A stretch of 55,360 bases of DNA from an uncultured Rubrobacteraceae bacterium (GCA_902806095.1 CADCVF010000076.1:1-55360); one strand, 5' to 3'. Positions 33,841 through 43,270 are shown, counted from the stretch's first letter. The notes: generated from the letters alone by a model not told the origin. Numbers and translations: made by a program.

Positions 33841-34608
33841 TTGAGGCTTGACGGACGTACGGCGGTTGTAACGGGGGCTGCGCGCGGCATCGGGGCTGCT
33901 GAGGCCATCCGGCTGGCGCAAGAGGGGGCGAACGTAGCGGTCCTGGACCTATCGGCGGAGGCTTGCCAGGAGACGGTGGAGGCGGTCGAGGCCGCTGGAG
34001 CCGAGGCGATTGCGATCGCCTGCGACGTATCGAGCGCGCAGCAGGTCGAGAAAGCGTTCGAGGAGATCGCCCACCACTTTGGGCGGATCGACATTCTCGT
34101 CAACAACGCCGGGCTGTTGCGCGACAACCTCTCTTTCAAGATGAGCGAGGACGACTGGGACAAGGTACTCGACGTTCACCTCAAGGGCAGCTTCCTCTGC
34201 TCCAAGGCTGCGCAGAAGTACATGGTCGAGCAGGAGTACGGCAAGATCGTGATGACCAGCTCCATCGTGGCTCTAGGGAACAAGGGGCAGGCGAACTACT
34301 CCGCTGCGAAGGCAGGCCTTCAGGCGCTAGCACGGACGCTGGCGCTCGAGCTCGGGCGTTTCAACGTCAACGTCAACGCCGTGGCCCCCGGTTGGATCGA
34401 GACCGAGATGACCAGGGAGGCTGCCGAGAGGGTCGGGATGAGCATGGATGAGATGAAGGACCGCTTTGCCAAGAACATCCCCCTAAAGCGCTTCGGGAGG
34501 GTGGACGACATAGCCAACGTCGTCGCCTTCCTGGTCTCCGACGAGGCCTCTTACATCAGTGGGGAGACGATTTACGTGGCCGGGGGTCCTTCGAGTTCAG
34601 TGATTTAG
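33841..34608 (+). CDS. SDR-family oxidoreductase, FabG-like
   Basis: A second classical short-chain dehydrogenase of 255 residues. It shows TGAARGIG (about residues 12-19), NNAGLLRDNLSFKMSE, catalytic TSSIVALGNKGQANYSAAK and PGWIETEMT, ending in VAGGPSS. It is clearly paralogous to the gene at 32834 but only moderately similar. The TTG start follows GAGAGGTGG. It may be another 3-oxoacyl reductase acting on PHA precursors, consistent with the promoter element it shares with phaE. The precise substrate is unknown. Confidence 0.8.
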   Translation: MRLDGRTAVVTGAARGIGAAEAIRLAQEGANVAVLDLSAEACQETVEAVEAAGAEAIAIACDVSSAQQVEKAFEEIAHHFGRIDILVNNAGLLRDNLSFKMSEDDWDKVLDVHLKGSFLCSKAAQKYMVEQEYGKIVMTSSIVALGNKGQANYSAAKAGLQALARTLALELGRFNVNVNAVAPGWIETEMTREAAERVGMSMDEMKDRFAKNIPLKRFGRVDDIANVVAFLVSDEASYISGETIYVAGGPSSSVI

Positions 34609-34611
34609 AGC

Positions 34612-34746
34612 TTTTCAGCACGCTCAGGCTTCGCCTTCGCTTGTCAGCACGGCGGCTTTGCCGCCTTGTCAGCCAGTCAGCAAGGTCTCGCGCACGCGCA
34701 AGCTGAAATGCTGACCAGCGCCCGTCAGAGCGCGTGCTGAAATGCT
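34612..34746. repeat. Mosaic intergenic repeat cluster
   Basis: TTTTCAGCACGCTCAGGC, TTGTCAGCACGG, TTGTCAGCCAGTCAGC, GCTGAAATGCTGACC and GTGCTGAAATGC modules alternate with short palindromes (GGCGGCTTTGCCGCC, GCGCCCGTCAGAGCGC). It is tail-to-tail between the SDR and acyl-CoA dehydrogenase genes. Confidence 0.75.
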
Positions 34747-35964
34747 TTAACGGAAGGCCTGGATGCCTGTGATGGCGCCGCCGAGGATCAGGGTGTGTAC
34801 CTCGTCCGTACCCTCGTAGGTCCTTACGCTCTCCAGGTTGCTCATGTGACGCATCGGGGGGTAGTCGAGCGTGACGCCGTTGCCGCCGAAGATGGTGCGG
34901 GCTTCGCGCGCTATCTCTATGGCCTCCCTGACGTTGTTTAGCTTGCCGAAGCTTATGTGCTCGGGCCTGAGGGTGCCAGCGTCCTTCATCCTGCCTATGT
35001 GGAGAGCGAGGAGCGTCCCCTTGCCGACCTCGATCAGCATGTTCGCGAGCTTCTGTTGGATGAGCTGGAAGGAGGCTATGGGTTGTCCGAACTGCTTTCG
35101 GTCCCCGGCGTAGGCCAGGGCTGATTCGTAGCAGTCCCTGGCCGCCCCCATCGCACCCCAGATGATGCCGTAACGGGCTTCGCCCAGGCACGCGAACGGC
35201 CCACCGAGGCCCCTGGCTTCCGGCAGCATAGCGCTTTCGGGGAGGCGGACGTCTTCGAGGTGGATGTCGCACTGGATCGAAGCCCGCATCGAGAGCTTGG
35301 GGGTTATGTCATTGGCCGAGAAGCCTTCCGTATCTGTGCGGACGAGAAAGCCGCGAACCGGATTTCCTTCTTCGTCGGTGCGTGCCCAGACGACGGCGAC
35401 GTCGGCTATGGTGGCGAGCCCGATCCAACGCTTCTCGCCGTTCAAGACCCAGTCAGGACCCTCCTTCCTGGCGAAGGTCTTCATGCTCGCGGGGTCTGAG
35501 CCCGCTGTCGGCTCGGTGAGGCCGAAGCAGCCGATCGCCTCTCCCCTCGCCATCTGCGGCAGCCACGTCTGTTTTTGCTCCTCTGATCCGAACTTGTGGA
35601 TGGCGCTCATGGCGAGCGAGCCCTGCACGCTTACGAAGGTCCTCAGGCCGGAGTCGCCCGCCTCGAGCTCCATGCAAGCGAGACCGTATTCGACGGCGCT
35701 CTTGCCAGCACACCCGTAGCCGGAGAGGTGCATCCCGAGCAGGTCGAGATCGGCGAACTCGGATACCATCTCCCTCGGGAAGACGGCCTCGTCGTACCAC
35801 TCCTTGATGTTCGGTCTGATACTCTCGTGCACAAAGGAACGGACCCTCTCCCTGACACCCTTCTCCTCGTCGGAGAGGTGGGCGTCGATGTTCAGGAAAT
35901 CTATCGCATCGGGGCGGGTGGAGGAGCGAGTATCCGTGTTGCTTCCGGCCCGGGTCACAGTCAT
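34747..35964 (-). CDS. Glutaryl-CoA dehydrogenase-like acyl-CoA dehydrogenase
   Basis: A flavoprotein that oxidises, and in glutaryl-CoA dehydrogenases also decarboxylates, its substrate to crotonyl-CoA. GCFGLTEPTAGSDP, KRWIGLATIADVAVVWAR and the C-terminal TYEGTDEVHTLILGGAITG with the catalytic glutamate closely follow glutaryl-CoA dehydrogenase. The substrate-carboxylate arginine is kept in DSGLRTFVSVQ, in contrast to the paralogue at 15990. The length of 405 residues is normal. ATG 35964 follows GAGAGGTGAG. Crotonyl-CoA from this reaction could feed 3-hydroxybutyryl-CoA for PHA; that link is inferred. Confidence 0.86.
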   Translation of the reverse strand: MTVTRAGSNTDTRSSTRPDAIDFLNIDAHLSDEEKGVRERVRSFVHESIRPNIKEWYDEAVFPREMVSEFADLDLLGMHLSGYGCAGKSAVEYGLACMELEAGDSGLRTFVSVQGSLAMSAIHKFGSEEQKQTWLPQMARGEAIGCFGLTEPTAGSDPASMKTFARKEGPDWVLNGEKRWIGLATIADVAVVWARTDEEGNPVRGFLVRTDTEGFSANDITPKLSMRASIQCDIHLEDVRLPESAMLPEARGLGGPFACLGEARYGIIWGAMGAARDCYESALAYAGDRKQFGQPIASFQLIQQKLANMLIEVGKGTLLALHIGRMKDAGTLRPEHISFGKLNNVREAIEIAREARTIFGGNGVTLDYPPMRHMSNLESVRTYEGTDEVHTLILGGAITGIQAFR

Positions 35965-35997
35965 CTACTCACCTCTCTCGGAGCTTGACCATCGACC

Positions 35998-36225
35998 CGA
36001 TGTTAGCATGCGCCCTATCGGGCACTTGTCAGCAAGTCGTCTTGGGCGCCGCCTTGAGCGTAGAACCCTACCGCCTCAGGCAGCAGCTCCTCACACGCTG
36101 TTGAGCGGCGCCATCAGACGAAAAGCTGAAATGCTGACAAGCGATGCCCGTAGGGCAGAGCGTGCTGACAAGGCGCGTAGCGCCGTGCTGACAAGCGGAG
36201 GCCTTAAAGGCCGGAGAGCGCTGTT
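35998..36225. repeat. Mosaic intergenic repeat cluster
   Basis: This copy shows the unit structure best: GCTGAAATGCTGACAAG and repeated GTGCTGACAAG modules separate short palindromes (ATGCCCGTAGGGCA, GGCGCGTAGCGCC, AGGCCTTAAAGGCC). It lies in the divergent space between the acyl-CoA dehydrogenase and CoA-transferase genes, so it is not restricted to gene ends. Confidence 0.77.
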
Positions 36226-36236
36226 ACACTGGGCGC

Positions 36237-37397
36237 ATGGACGATGGTCCGAAGTTGCCGCTCGAAGGCGTCAAGGTCCTAGACCTCTCGCGGGTCCTGG
36301 CTGGACCGTACGCTACAATGGTGCTCGGTGACTTGGGCGCAGACGTTCTCAAGGTCGAACACCCCGAGCGTGGGGATGACACCCGCCACTGGGGACCGCC
36401 CTTCGCCGGCGACGAGGAACATGGCGAATCGGCGTATTTCCTGTCTGTCAACCGCAACAAGCGTTCGATCGGGGTAGACCTCAAAGATCAGAAAGGGCTG
36501 GAGCGAGTCAGGAAGCTCGCGGCGGGGGCCGACGTCGTGATCGAGAACTGGAGGCGCGGCGCCCTGGAGAAGCTCGGCCTCGGCTACAAGAGCCTGCGAG
36601 AGGCGAACCCCGGTCTCCTCTACTGCTCCATCACGGGCTTCGGCCCTGGACCGGATGAGGACCGTCCCGGCTACGACTTCCTGGTACAGGCGAGGGGTGG
36701 TGTCATGGGTATCACGGGCCAACCCGGCGGCGAGCCAACGAAGGTGGGGGTTGCGATCTCGGACATAGTGTGCGGCCTTTTCGCATCGAACGCGATCCTG
36801 GCCGCTTTGCATCGGCGCAGCGTGACGGGGGAGGGCGCGTGCATCGAAGTTCCGCTCTTCGAGTCCACCCTCGGCTGGCTCGCCAACCGCGGTCAGGAGT
36901 ATCTCACGAGCGGCGAGGACACCGGCCTGATAGGCAACGCCCACCCCTCCATCGTTCCATACCAGACCTTCGATGCCTCCGACAAACCTATTGTGGTCGC
37001 CGTCGGCAACAACGCCCAGTTCGCCAACCTGTGCAAGGCAATAGGCCGTCCTGAGTTGGCCGAGGACGAGCAGTATGCGACCAATCCCGACCGCGTGGCC
37101 AACCGGGAGGCGCTGATCGCGGAGCTTCAAGAAGAGTTCGGCAAGCGGCCCGCGGATGAGTGGGCCGAGGAAATCCGGACCGCCGGCGTCCCGAGCGGCC
37201 CGGTCAACACGCTGGCCGACGTGTTCGCCGACGAGCACCTCCTCGGCTCGGGCATGCTGCAGGACCTGGATCATCCCTCAGCCGGACACCTCGAGATGCT
37301 CGCCTCTCCAATCCTCATCGACGGCGAGCGCCTGCCCATCCGCCGCCCCCCACCGACCCTCGGCCAGCATACGGAAGGCGCAGAGTGGGGAACATGA
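36237..37397 (+). CDS. CaiB/BaiF-type (family III) CoA-transferase
   Basis: Transfers CoA between carboxylic acids. LDLSRVLAGPYATMVLGDLG with ADVLKVEHPERGDD at the N-terminus, SVNRNKRSIGVDLK, GYDFLVQARGG and a C-terminal GVPSGPVNTLADVFADEHL are diagnostic. The catalytic aspartate of the family is expected around residue 170 near GVAISDIVCG. The 386-residue length is normal. ATG 36237 has no strong ribosome binding site, and TACACT just upstream at 36225 could be a -10 box giving a nearly leaderless message. It ends 34 bases before a convergent cyclase gene. Confidence 0.87.
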   Translation: MDDGPKLPLEGVKVLDLSRVLAGPYATMVLGDLGADVLKVEHPERGDDTRHWGPPFAGDEEHGESAYFLSVNRNKRSIGVDLKDQKGLERVRKLAAGADVVIENWRRGALEKLGLGYKSLREANPGLLYCSITGFGPGPDEDRPGYDFLVQARGGVMGITGQPGGEPTKVGVAISDIVCGLFASNAILAALHRRSVTGEGACIEVPLFESTLGWLANRGQEYLTSGEDTGLIGNAHPSIVPYQTFDASDKPIVVAVGNNAQFANLCKAIGRPELAEDEQYATNPDRVANREALIAELQEEFGKRPADEWAEEIRTAGVPSGPVNTLADVFADEHLLGSGMLQDLDHPSAGHLEMLASPILIDGERLPIRRPPPTLGQHTEGAEWGT

Positions 37398-37430
37398 AGG
37401 AGCGTGCAGCAGTCATCAAACACCCGAGAA

Positions 37431-38231
37431 CTATCCGGAGACGACCGCTACAGGCCTGACGGGAGAGCCGGTCGCGCCGACGAGCTTCAGGGGCGTGCAG
37501 ATGAGGTCGAAGAGATAGTGTCCCGAGGCAGCCAGCTCGTCGAGCGCGAGGTTCTCGATGATGTAGATACCCTCCCTGGCCAGAAGGATCAGGTGCCCAG
37601 CCATCATGCACCCAAGCTCGGGATCTCTCACGCCCGGCGCGTCCCACGCCATGTTGTCAGCCCCGACCGCAAGCACGCCCCGCTCGGCCATCCAGTACGC
37701 CGCGCTCGCGTCCATGCCCGCTCCTGCCAGGTAGATCTCTTCGTCGTCCCAGAAGCTGGCGTTGCCGAGCCTGACGAGCGCCACGCTACCAGCTTCGACC
37801 TCCACTCCCTGACGTTCACAGGACTCTTCGAGGTCAATGCCCGTGACGACGCGGCCGGGCTCGAGAGATTCGACGCCGTCCTTGGCGGCAACGTCGAGGA
37901 GGACACCGGGGGCCACTATGGGCTCTATCTCCTCGACACCGTGGCGCGTGAAGCCGCGCGGGGATTGCACCTCCCCCACCGGTACACCTCCGCAGAGGGT
38001 TAGGGCGTCCGACTGGTGGGAGAGTGCGTCTATGTGGGTGCCTGTGTGTTCTCCACAGATCAAGATCCCTGCCGCTCCGGTGCGCGGTCCTGATTCTTGT
38101 GGGCGGTACTCGTCCTCGTGGTGGCGGTGCAGGAGGTAGGAATAGCGGGCCTGTTTGTGGGCGGGGTGGATCGGCATGTTCTCGGTGCGCGGTTGTTCGA
38201 GGTCGAAGATGTGTGCTGCCACGCCCTTCAT
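37431..38231 (-). CDS. Cyclase-family metal hydrolase (kynurenine formamidase-like)
   Basis: The cyclase family includes kynurenine formamidases and isatin hydrolases, metal enzymes that open amide bonds. The signature is GEHTGTHIDALSH, corresponding to HxGTHxDxPxH with the first histidine retained as EHTGTH. A YWMAERGVLAVGADNMAWD segment and a C-terminal LICTPLKLVGATGSPVRP follow. I chose the ATG at 38231 because GGGAGGG precedes it; the frame opens 20 codons earlier. It diverges from the MHS transporter and hydantoinase genes, suggesting a shared amide or cyclic amide pathway. Confidence 0.82.
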   Translation of the reverse strand: MKGVAAHIFDLEQPRTENMPIHPAHKQARYSYLLHRHHEDEYRPQESGPRTGAAGILICGEHTGTHIDALSHQSDALTLCGGVPVGEVQSPRGFTRHGVEEIEPIVAPGVLLDVAAKDGVESLEPGRVVTGIDLEESCERQGVEVEAGSVALVRLGNASFWDDEEIYLAGAGMDASAAYWMAERGVLAVGADNMAWDAPGVRDPELGCMMAGHLILLAREGIYIIENLALDELAASGHYLFDLICTPLKLVGATGSPVRPVAVVSG

Positions 38232-38374
38232 ATCGGTCCCTCCCGTGTCCGCCGGCCGGGTAAGGGTGACCGGGTTCGGAGCGGGCGTCAACGGCCAGTG
38301 CGCCGGAGCGCGGTGGGGATCAGGCCGGTATAATCCCTTTGGGATTAGAGGGACTCTCTTTCGAGGAGGCGGAG

Positions 38375-39709
38375 ATGGAAAGTATCGGCGGGGAGAACAC
38401 GGGGATGCCTACTTCGATCCGCAAGGTGGTCGTGGCCAGTTTTATCGGGACGACCATCGAGTGGTACGACTACTTCATCTTCGCCACGGCCGCGGCACTC
38501 TTCTTTCCGCAGGTCTTCTTTCCCGGCTTCGGTGAGACGACGGGGACCATACTCGCCTACACGACGTTTGCGGTAGGGTTCGGGGCGCGTCCTCTGGGGG
38601 GTCTGATCTTCGGCCACTACGGGGACAAGATCGGGCGCAAGACGATGCTTGTTACCACGATCCTGATCATGGGCATAGCCACCTTCCTCGTCGGCGCCCT
38701 TCCTGGCTACGACGCAATAGGTATCCTGGCGCCGATCCTGCTCGTGTTGCTACGCGTCCTTCAGGGCATAGGGCTCGGCGGCGAGTGGGGCGGGGCGGTC
38801 CTTATGGCGGTCGAGCACTCCCCCGATGACCAGCGCGGCCTCAACGGTAGCTGGCCGCAGATGGGGGTCCCCGCCGGGCTCGTGATCGGCACCGGCGTCT
38901 TCGCCCTCGTTGGGGCGGTCTCCGGTGAGGCGGCCTGGGCCTGGCGCGTGCCTTTCCTCCTGAGCGCGATCCTCGTAGCCGTAGGACTCTTCATCCGGCT
39001 CTCCATCTACGAAAGTCCGGCCTTCTCCAGGGTGCGCGAGTCGGGCACGGAGGCCCGCATGCCGATAGTGGACGTACTACGCACCTACCCCAGGAACGTG
39101 CTGCTCGGTGTGGGTTCCCGCATCGGCATCGACGCCGCCTTCTACATCCTCGCCGTCTACTCGCTGACCTACATCACCGCGGAACTCGGGCTCCCCGAGG
39201 GCGTCGGCCTTACCGCCATCACCATCGCGGCCCTCATCGAGATCTTCACCATCCCTGCGTTCGCCTCGCTCTCTGACAGGGTAGGCCGCAGGCCGCTCCT
39301 CATCGGTGGTGCTGCTTTTATGGGGATCTGGACCTTCTTGTTCTTCGCCCTGCTAAGCACCAGGTCTACGGTCCTCATTGTGGTCGCTACCGTGATGGGC
39401 CTGGCCGTCGGCCATGCCGCTGTCTACGGAGTCCAAGGGAGCTTCTACGCGGAGCTCTTCGGCACGCGCGTTCGTTATTCAGGGGCATCTTTCAGCTACC
39501 AGATCTCAGGCATCTTCGGCGGCGCCCTGGCCCCCATAATCGCGGCCACGCTCTTCCCAATAGGCGGAGCGACCCTGATCTCCGTCTACATCGCCGTGCT
39601 CTGCGCCCTCAGCGTCCTCTGCTATTTCCTGGCCGAGGAGACCTTCCGTAAGGACATCTACGAGGAGGAGCCCGAGGAACGACGACTCGTCGCCGAGCAA
39701 CACGGATGA
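38375..39709 (+). CDS. MFS transporter of the metabolite:H+ symporter (MHS) family
   Basis: A 12-helix proton symporter for organic acids such as shikimate, alpha-ketoglutarate or proline betaine. Diagnostic MHS features are ASFIGTTIEWYDYFIFATAA at the first helix, PLGGLIFGHYGDKIGRK, and GLGGEWGGAVLM in the fourth. I chose the ATG at 38375 because CGAGGAGGCGG precedes it. The stop TGA at 39707 is followed closely by the hydantoinase A gene, so transporter and hydantoinase form an operon and the transporter probably imports the hydantoinase substrate. Confidence 0.88.
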   Translation: MESIGGENTGMPTSIRKVVVASFIGTTIEWYDYFIFATAAALFFPQVFFPGFGETTGTILAYTTFAVGFGARPLGGLIFGHYGDKIGRKTMLVTTILIMGIATFLVGALPGYDAIGILAPILLVLLRVLQGIGLGGEWGGAVLMAVEHSPDDQRGLNGSWPQMGVPAGLVIGTGVFALVGAVSGEAAWAWRVPFLLSAILVAVGLFIRLSIYESPAFSRVRESGTEARMPIVDVLRTYPRNVLLGVGSRIGIDAAFYILAVYSLTYITAELGLPEGVGLTAITIAALIEIFTIPAFASLSDRVGRRPLLIGGAAFMGIWTFLFFALLSTRSTVLIVVATVMGLAVGHAAVYGVQGSFYAELFGTRVRYSGASFSYQISGIFGGALAPIIAATLFPIGGATLISVYIAVLCALSVLCYFLAEETFRKDIYEEEPEERRLVAEQHG

Positions 39710-39727
39710 GACAGGGAAGGTCGGAAG

Positions 39728-41704
39728 ATTAGCGGCACCCGACTCGGGATCGACGTTGGCGGTACGTTCACCGACCTCGTCGCGCTCGGGGACGGCAGGA
39801 TTCTGACCGCCAAGGTCCCATCTACGCCCCGCGACCAGTCGGAGGGCGTGATGAACGCCTTCGAAGCCTCTGAGGTCGAGGCAGGCGCTGTCGTCGCCCT
39901 CGCCCACGGCATGACGGTCGCGACCAACGCCCTCCTCGAACGCAGGGGTGCCAGCACGGCCCTCGTTACGACGGTAGGCTTCAGGGACGTACTGGAGATA
40001 TCCCGCCAGAACCGGCCCGCGCTCTACGATCTGGCGCAGGACCGTCCGCCCGCCCTCGTCCCGCGAGAACTGCGCTTCACCGTAGAGGAACGGATGGGTC
40101 CTGACGGAGAGCTGATACCGCTCGACGAAACAAGCCTGGAAGCCGCCGTGACCGCCGTCGAGGAGGCAGACGTAGAGGCGGTCGCAGTGTGCCTGCTCTT
40201 CGCCTTCGCGCACCCCGAACACGAACGGCGGGTCGGCGAGGCGCTGCGCGAGGCGCTGCCCAATGTGTACGTCTCCCTTAGCAGCGAGGTCCTGCCAGAG
40301 TTCCGCGAGTACGAGCGGTTCTCCACGACGACCGCAGACGCCTACCTCGCCCCGAAGCTCGCCGCCTACCTGGAGAAGCTGGCGGAGAGGATGGACGAGG
40401 TTGGTAGCCCGCCACCGCTCATAATGCAGTCCTCTGGCGGCGTTACCAGCGTGGACGATGCCGTCTCCGATGCCGCCGGCTGTGTCCTCTCGGGTCCTGC
40501 TGGAGGCGTCGTCGGCGCGGCCTACGTCGGCTCTTTAGGCGGTTACCCGGACCTCCTAACGTTCGACATGGGCGGTACGAGCACAGACGTCGCCCCGATC
40601 CTCGCCGGCGAAGCCCAGACGACCACCGAGACGGTGGTCGCGGGAGTCCCCATAAAACTCCCCATGGTCGACGTTCATACCGTCAGTGCGGGCGGCGGCT
40701 CTATAGCCTGGGCCGACGCCGGCGGCGCACTGCGCGTCGGTCCACATTCTGCGGGTGCCGAGCCAGGCCCTGCCGCCTACGACATGGGCGGCAGTGAGCC
40801 CGCCGTGACCGACGCCAACCTCTTCCTCGGCTACCTCGCCGACGGCACGGAGCTCGGCGGTGAGGTAGTGCTGCGGCGTGGGCTCTCGGAGAAGGCCCTG
40901 GCAGCCCTCGGTGAGAAGCTTGGTCTCACAGCCGAGGATGTCGCCCTGGGCACCGTGCGCGTGGCCAACGCAGAGATGACGCGCGCGCTCAGGATCGTCA
41001 GCGTAGAACGCGGCCTGGACCCGCGGGAGTTCGCCCTGCTCGCCTTCGGTGGGGCCGGCGGGATGCACGCTTGCGCCCTCGCCGAGGAGCTTGGCATGCA
41101 AACCGTCCTCGTCCCTCGTGCCGGCGGCGTCCTCTCCGCCCTCGGCCTCGCCATCTCGGACATCCGCCGCGACTACGTCAGCCCTTACCTCTCCCCTCTC
41201 GGAGACGTGGACGCCGAAGAGTTCGAGCGAAGGTTTGCGCGTATGGAGAGCACATCGGATGGGGAACTCACCGACCCCGAGCACACGCGCAGGGCTGACC
41301 TCCGCTACGGGGGCCAGTCATTCGAGTTGACCGTCGAGGCTGATCCCTTCGAGAAACTGGAGCACCGCTTCCACCAAGCGCACGAACGGCGCTACGGCTA
41401 CCGCATGGAGGACGAGGCCGTCGAGCTCGTGAACCTGCGACTCATCTCCACGGTCCCTGTCGAGAAGCCCGGACTCACGGAGCCCGAGGCCGGGGACACA
41501 GCCGAGGCAGGAGAACGGGAGGCCAACTTCGACGGGGAGTGGATGGAGGTACCAGTGCTCGACCGCGAAAAGATGGGCGAGGGTTCCGAGGTAGAGGGAC
41601 CTGCCATAGTCGAGTTCAGGGAATCCACATGCGTGGTGCGGCCAGGGTGGCGGGGCGTGGTTGACGGTGTAGGCACGCTCGTGCTGGAGAAGGACGATGG
41701 GTAG
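39728..41704 (+). CDS. hyuA: Hydantoinase/oxoprolinase subunit A, apparently starting at ATT
   Basis: HyuA/HyuB enzymes hydrolyse N-methylhydantoin, oxoproline or carboxylate a ketone in an ATP-dependent reaction. The essential N-terminal nucleotide-binding block GIDVGGTFTDLVAL occurs in frame right after ATT at 39728. An in-frame stop at 39707-39709 and no ATG, GTG or TTG between leave ATT as the likely start, with GGGAAGG upstream; the first GTG/ATG pair (39845/39848) would delete the block. Later motifs include AHGMTVATNALLERRGA, GPAGGVVGAAYVG, DMGGTSTDV and AFGGAGGMHACALAEELG. It has 658 residues and overlaps hyuB by eight bases. Confidence 0.85.
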   Translation: MSGTRLGIDVGGTFTDLVALGDGRILTAKVPSTPRDQSEGVMNAFEASEVEAGAVVALAHGMTVATNALLERRGASTALVTTVGFRDVLEISRQNRPALYDLAQDRPPALVPRELRFTVEERMGPDGELIPLDETSLEAAVTAVEEADVEAVAVCLLFAFAHPEHERRVGEALREALPNVYVSLSSEVLPEFREYERFSTTTADAYLAPKLAAYLEKLAERMDEVGSPPPLIMQSSGGVTSVDDAVSDAAGCVLSGPAGGVVGAAYVGSLGGYPDLLTFDMGGTSTDVAPILAGEAQTTTETVVAGVPIKLPMVDVHTVSAGGGSIAWADAGGALRVGPHSAGAEPGPAAYDMGGSEPAVTDANLFLGYLADGTELGGEVVLRRGLSEKALAALGEKLGLTAEDVALGTVRVANAEMTRALRIVSVERGLDPREFALLAFGGAGGMHACALAEELGMQTVLVPRAGGVLSALGLAISDIRRDYVSPYLSPLGDVDAEEFERRFARMESTSDGELTDPEHTRRADLRYGGQSFELTVEADPFEKLEHRFHQAHERRYGYRMEDEAVELVNLRLISTVPVEKPGLTEPEAGDTAEAGEREANFDGEWMEVPVLDREKMGEGSEVEGPAIVEFRESTCVVRPGWRGVVDGVGTLVLEKDDG

Positions 41705-43241
41705 GCTTGATCCCGTAACCCTCTCGGTTCTGGCGAGCGCCCTGGCCGGCATCGCCGAGGAGATGGGGGCTGTCCTGATCCGGGGCTCCTACTCCTCGAA
41801 CATCAAGGAGCGTCGCGACTGCTCGACGGCGCTCTTCGACTCGAATGGCCGCATGGTTGCCCAGGCTGAGCACATCCCCGTCCACCTCGGCGCGATGCCC
41901 GAGGCCGTAGCGGCCATAATGGACCGTGACCCCGAACCTGGCGACGTGTTCGCCATAAACGACCCTTACTCCGGCGGGACGCACCTGCCCGACATAACGC
42001 TCGTCTCCCCCGTCGCCTACGAGGGAGAGATCGTCGGGTACGCCGTAACCAGGGCTCACCACTCCGACGTCGGGGGGATGCGTCCAGGCTCCATGCCCAG
42101 CGACTCGCGTGAGATCTACCAGGAGGGCCTTATCATCCCCCCGGTCCGTCTCGTGCGCTCGGACGAATATGTCGACGACGTGCTCGACCTGCTGCTCGCC
42201 AACGTCCGCACCCCTGACCTCAGGCGCGGCGACCTGCGAGCCCAGATCGCCGCGAACAACATCGCCGAAGAACGCGTCGGAGAGCTGATACAACGCCGCG
42301 GCAAAGACACCATCCTCGCCGCTTTCGAAGAGGTGATCTCCTACGCCGAGAAACGCACCCGCGAGGCCATCCGCGACCTCCCCGACGGTGAGCACTGCGC
42401 GGAAGACTGCATGGAGGGCGACGGGATCACGGACGAGGACATTACCATACGGGCCACCGTCACCGTCGAGGGCGACTCGATGAAAATAGACTTCTCGGGC
42501 ACCTCCGATGCCGCCGGCGGCAACATAAACTGTCCCCTCCCCGTCACCCGCTCGGCCAGCTACTTCGCACTGCGCGTACTGCTCCCCAAAGACGTACTCG
42601 CCAACGCCGGTACCTACGCTCCGCTCAGCATAGAAGCCCCTCGGGGGAGCCTGGTCAACGCGGCCTACCCTTCTGCGGTCGTGGCCGGGAACGTCGAGAC
42701 CTCCAACCGCATCGCGGACACCGTGCTCGCCGCGCTCGCAGGCTTCGCCCCCGACACAATACCCGCGCAGGGCCAGGGTACGATGAATAACACCGTGATC
42801 GGGGGCCAGGGCTGGACGTACTACGAGACCATCGGCGGCGGACAAGGGGCGAGTCAAAGTGGTCCCGGGCCCTCCGGCGTCCACGTCGGGATGAGCAATA
42901 CTCTCAACACCCCCATCGAGGCCTTCGAGATGGAGTATCCCATGCGCGTCGAGCGCTATGAGCTGCTCTACGGCTCGGGTGGGGACGGCGAACACCAGGG
43001 CGGCGATGGCATCGTCCGAGCCGTGAGAGTCCTCGAACCCGCGAGTCTCTCCCTGCTCACCGACCGCAGGCGTCACGGGCCGCGGGGCGTTGACGGCGGC
43101 GAGCCAGGGAGGGTCGGCCGCAACCTCCTGGGCAGCGAGGAGCTGGGGCCGAAGGTCAGCAGGGAGATGGAGGAAGGAGACGTGGTTACCGTCGAGACGC
43201 CCGGCGGCGGCGGTTACGGGCATGCCGACGAGAGACCGTAG
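41697..43241 (+). CDS. hyuB: Hydantoinase/oxoprolinase subunit B
   Basis: The partner of HyuA. DPVTLSVLASALAGIAEEMG at the N-terminus, RRDCSTALFD, GDVFAINDPYSGGTHLPD and the C-terminal GGGQGASQSGPGPSGVHVGM with RYELLYGSGGDGEHQGGDG are family hallmarks. The length of 514 residues is typical of the short HyuB form. The ATG overlaps the end of hyuA by eight bases, so the pair is translationally coupled. Together with the MHS transporter it forms a three-gene operon; the true substrate is not evident. Confidence 0.9.
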   Translation: MGRLDPVTLSVLASALAGIAEEMGAVLIRGSYSSNIKERRDCSTALFDSNGRMVAQAEHIPVHLGAMPEAVAAIMDRDPEPGDVFAINDPYSGGTHLPDITLVSPVAYEGEIVGYAVTRAHHSDVGGMRPGSMPSDSREIYQEGLIIPPVRLVRSDEYVDDVLDLLLANVRTPDLRRGDLRAQIAANNIAEERVGELIQRRGKDTILAAFEEVISYAEKRTREAIRDLPDGEHCAEDCMEGDGITDEDITIRATVTVEGDSMKIDFSGTSDAAGGNINCPLPVTRSASYFALRVLLPKDVLANAGTYAPLSIEAPRGSLVNAAYPSAVVAGNVETSNRIADTVLAALAGFAPDTIPAQGQGTMNNTVIGGQGWTYYETIGGGQGASQSGPGPSGVHVGMSNTLNTPIEAFEMEYPMRVERYELLYGSGGDGEHQGGDGIVRAVRVLEPASLSLLTDRRRHGPRGVDGGEPGRVGRNLLGSEELGPKVSREMEEGDVVTVETPGGGGYGHADERP

Positions 43242-43270
43242 CTGCTAAGCTCTTAATAGGGTTCACTACA

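Noticed and set aside
456-36225. Repeated TGCTGACA modules as a CRISPR array
   Set aside because: The repeats are short and irregularly spaced, occur in both orientations within one cluster, and the spacers are themselves palindromic. No cas genes are present.
41616-43223. Long minus-strand frame of 535 codons
   Set aside because: It is the antisense shadow of hyuB, which has clear family motifs and an overlapping start with hyuA.
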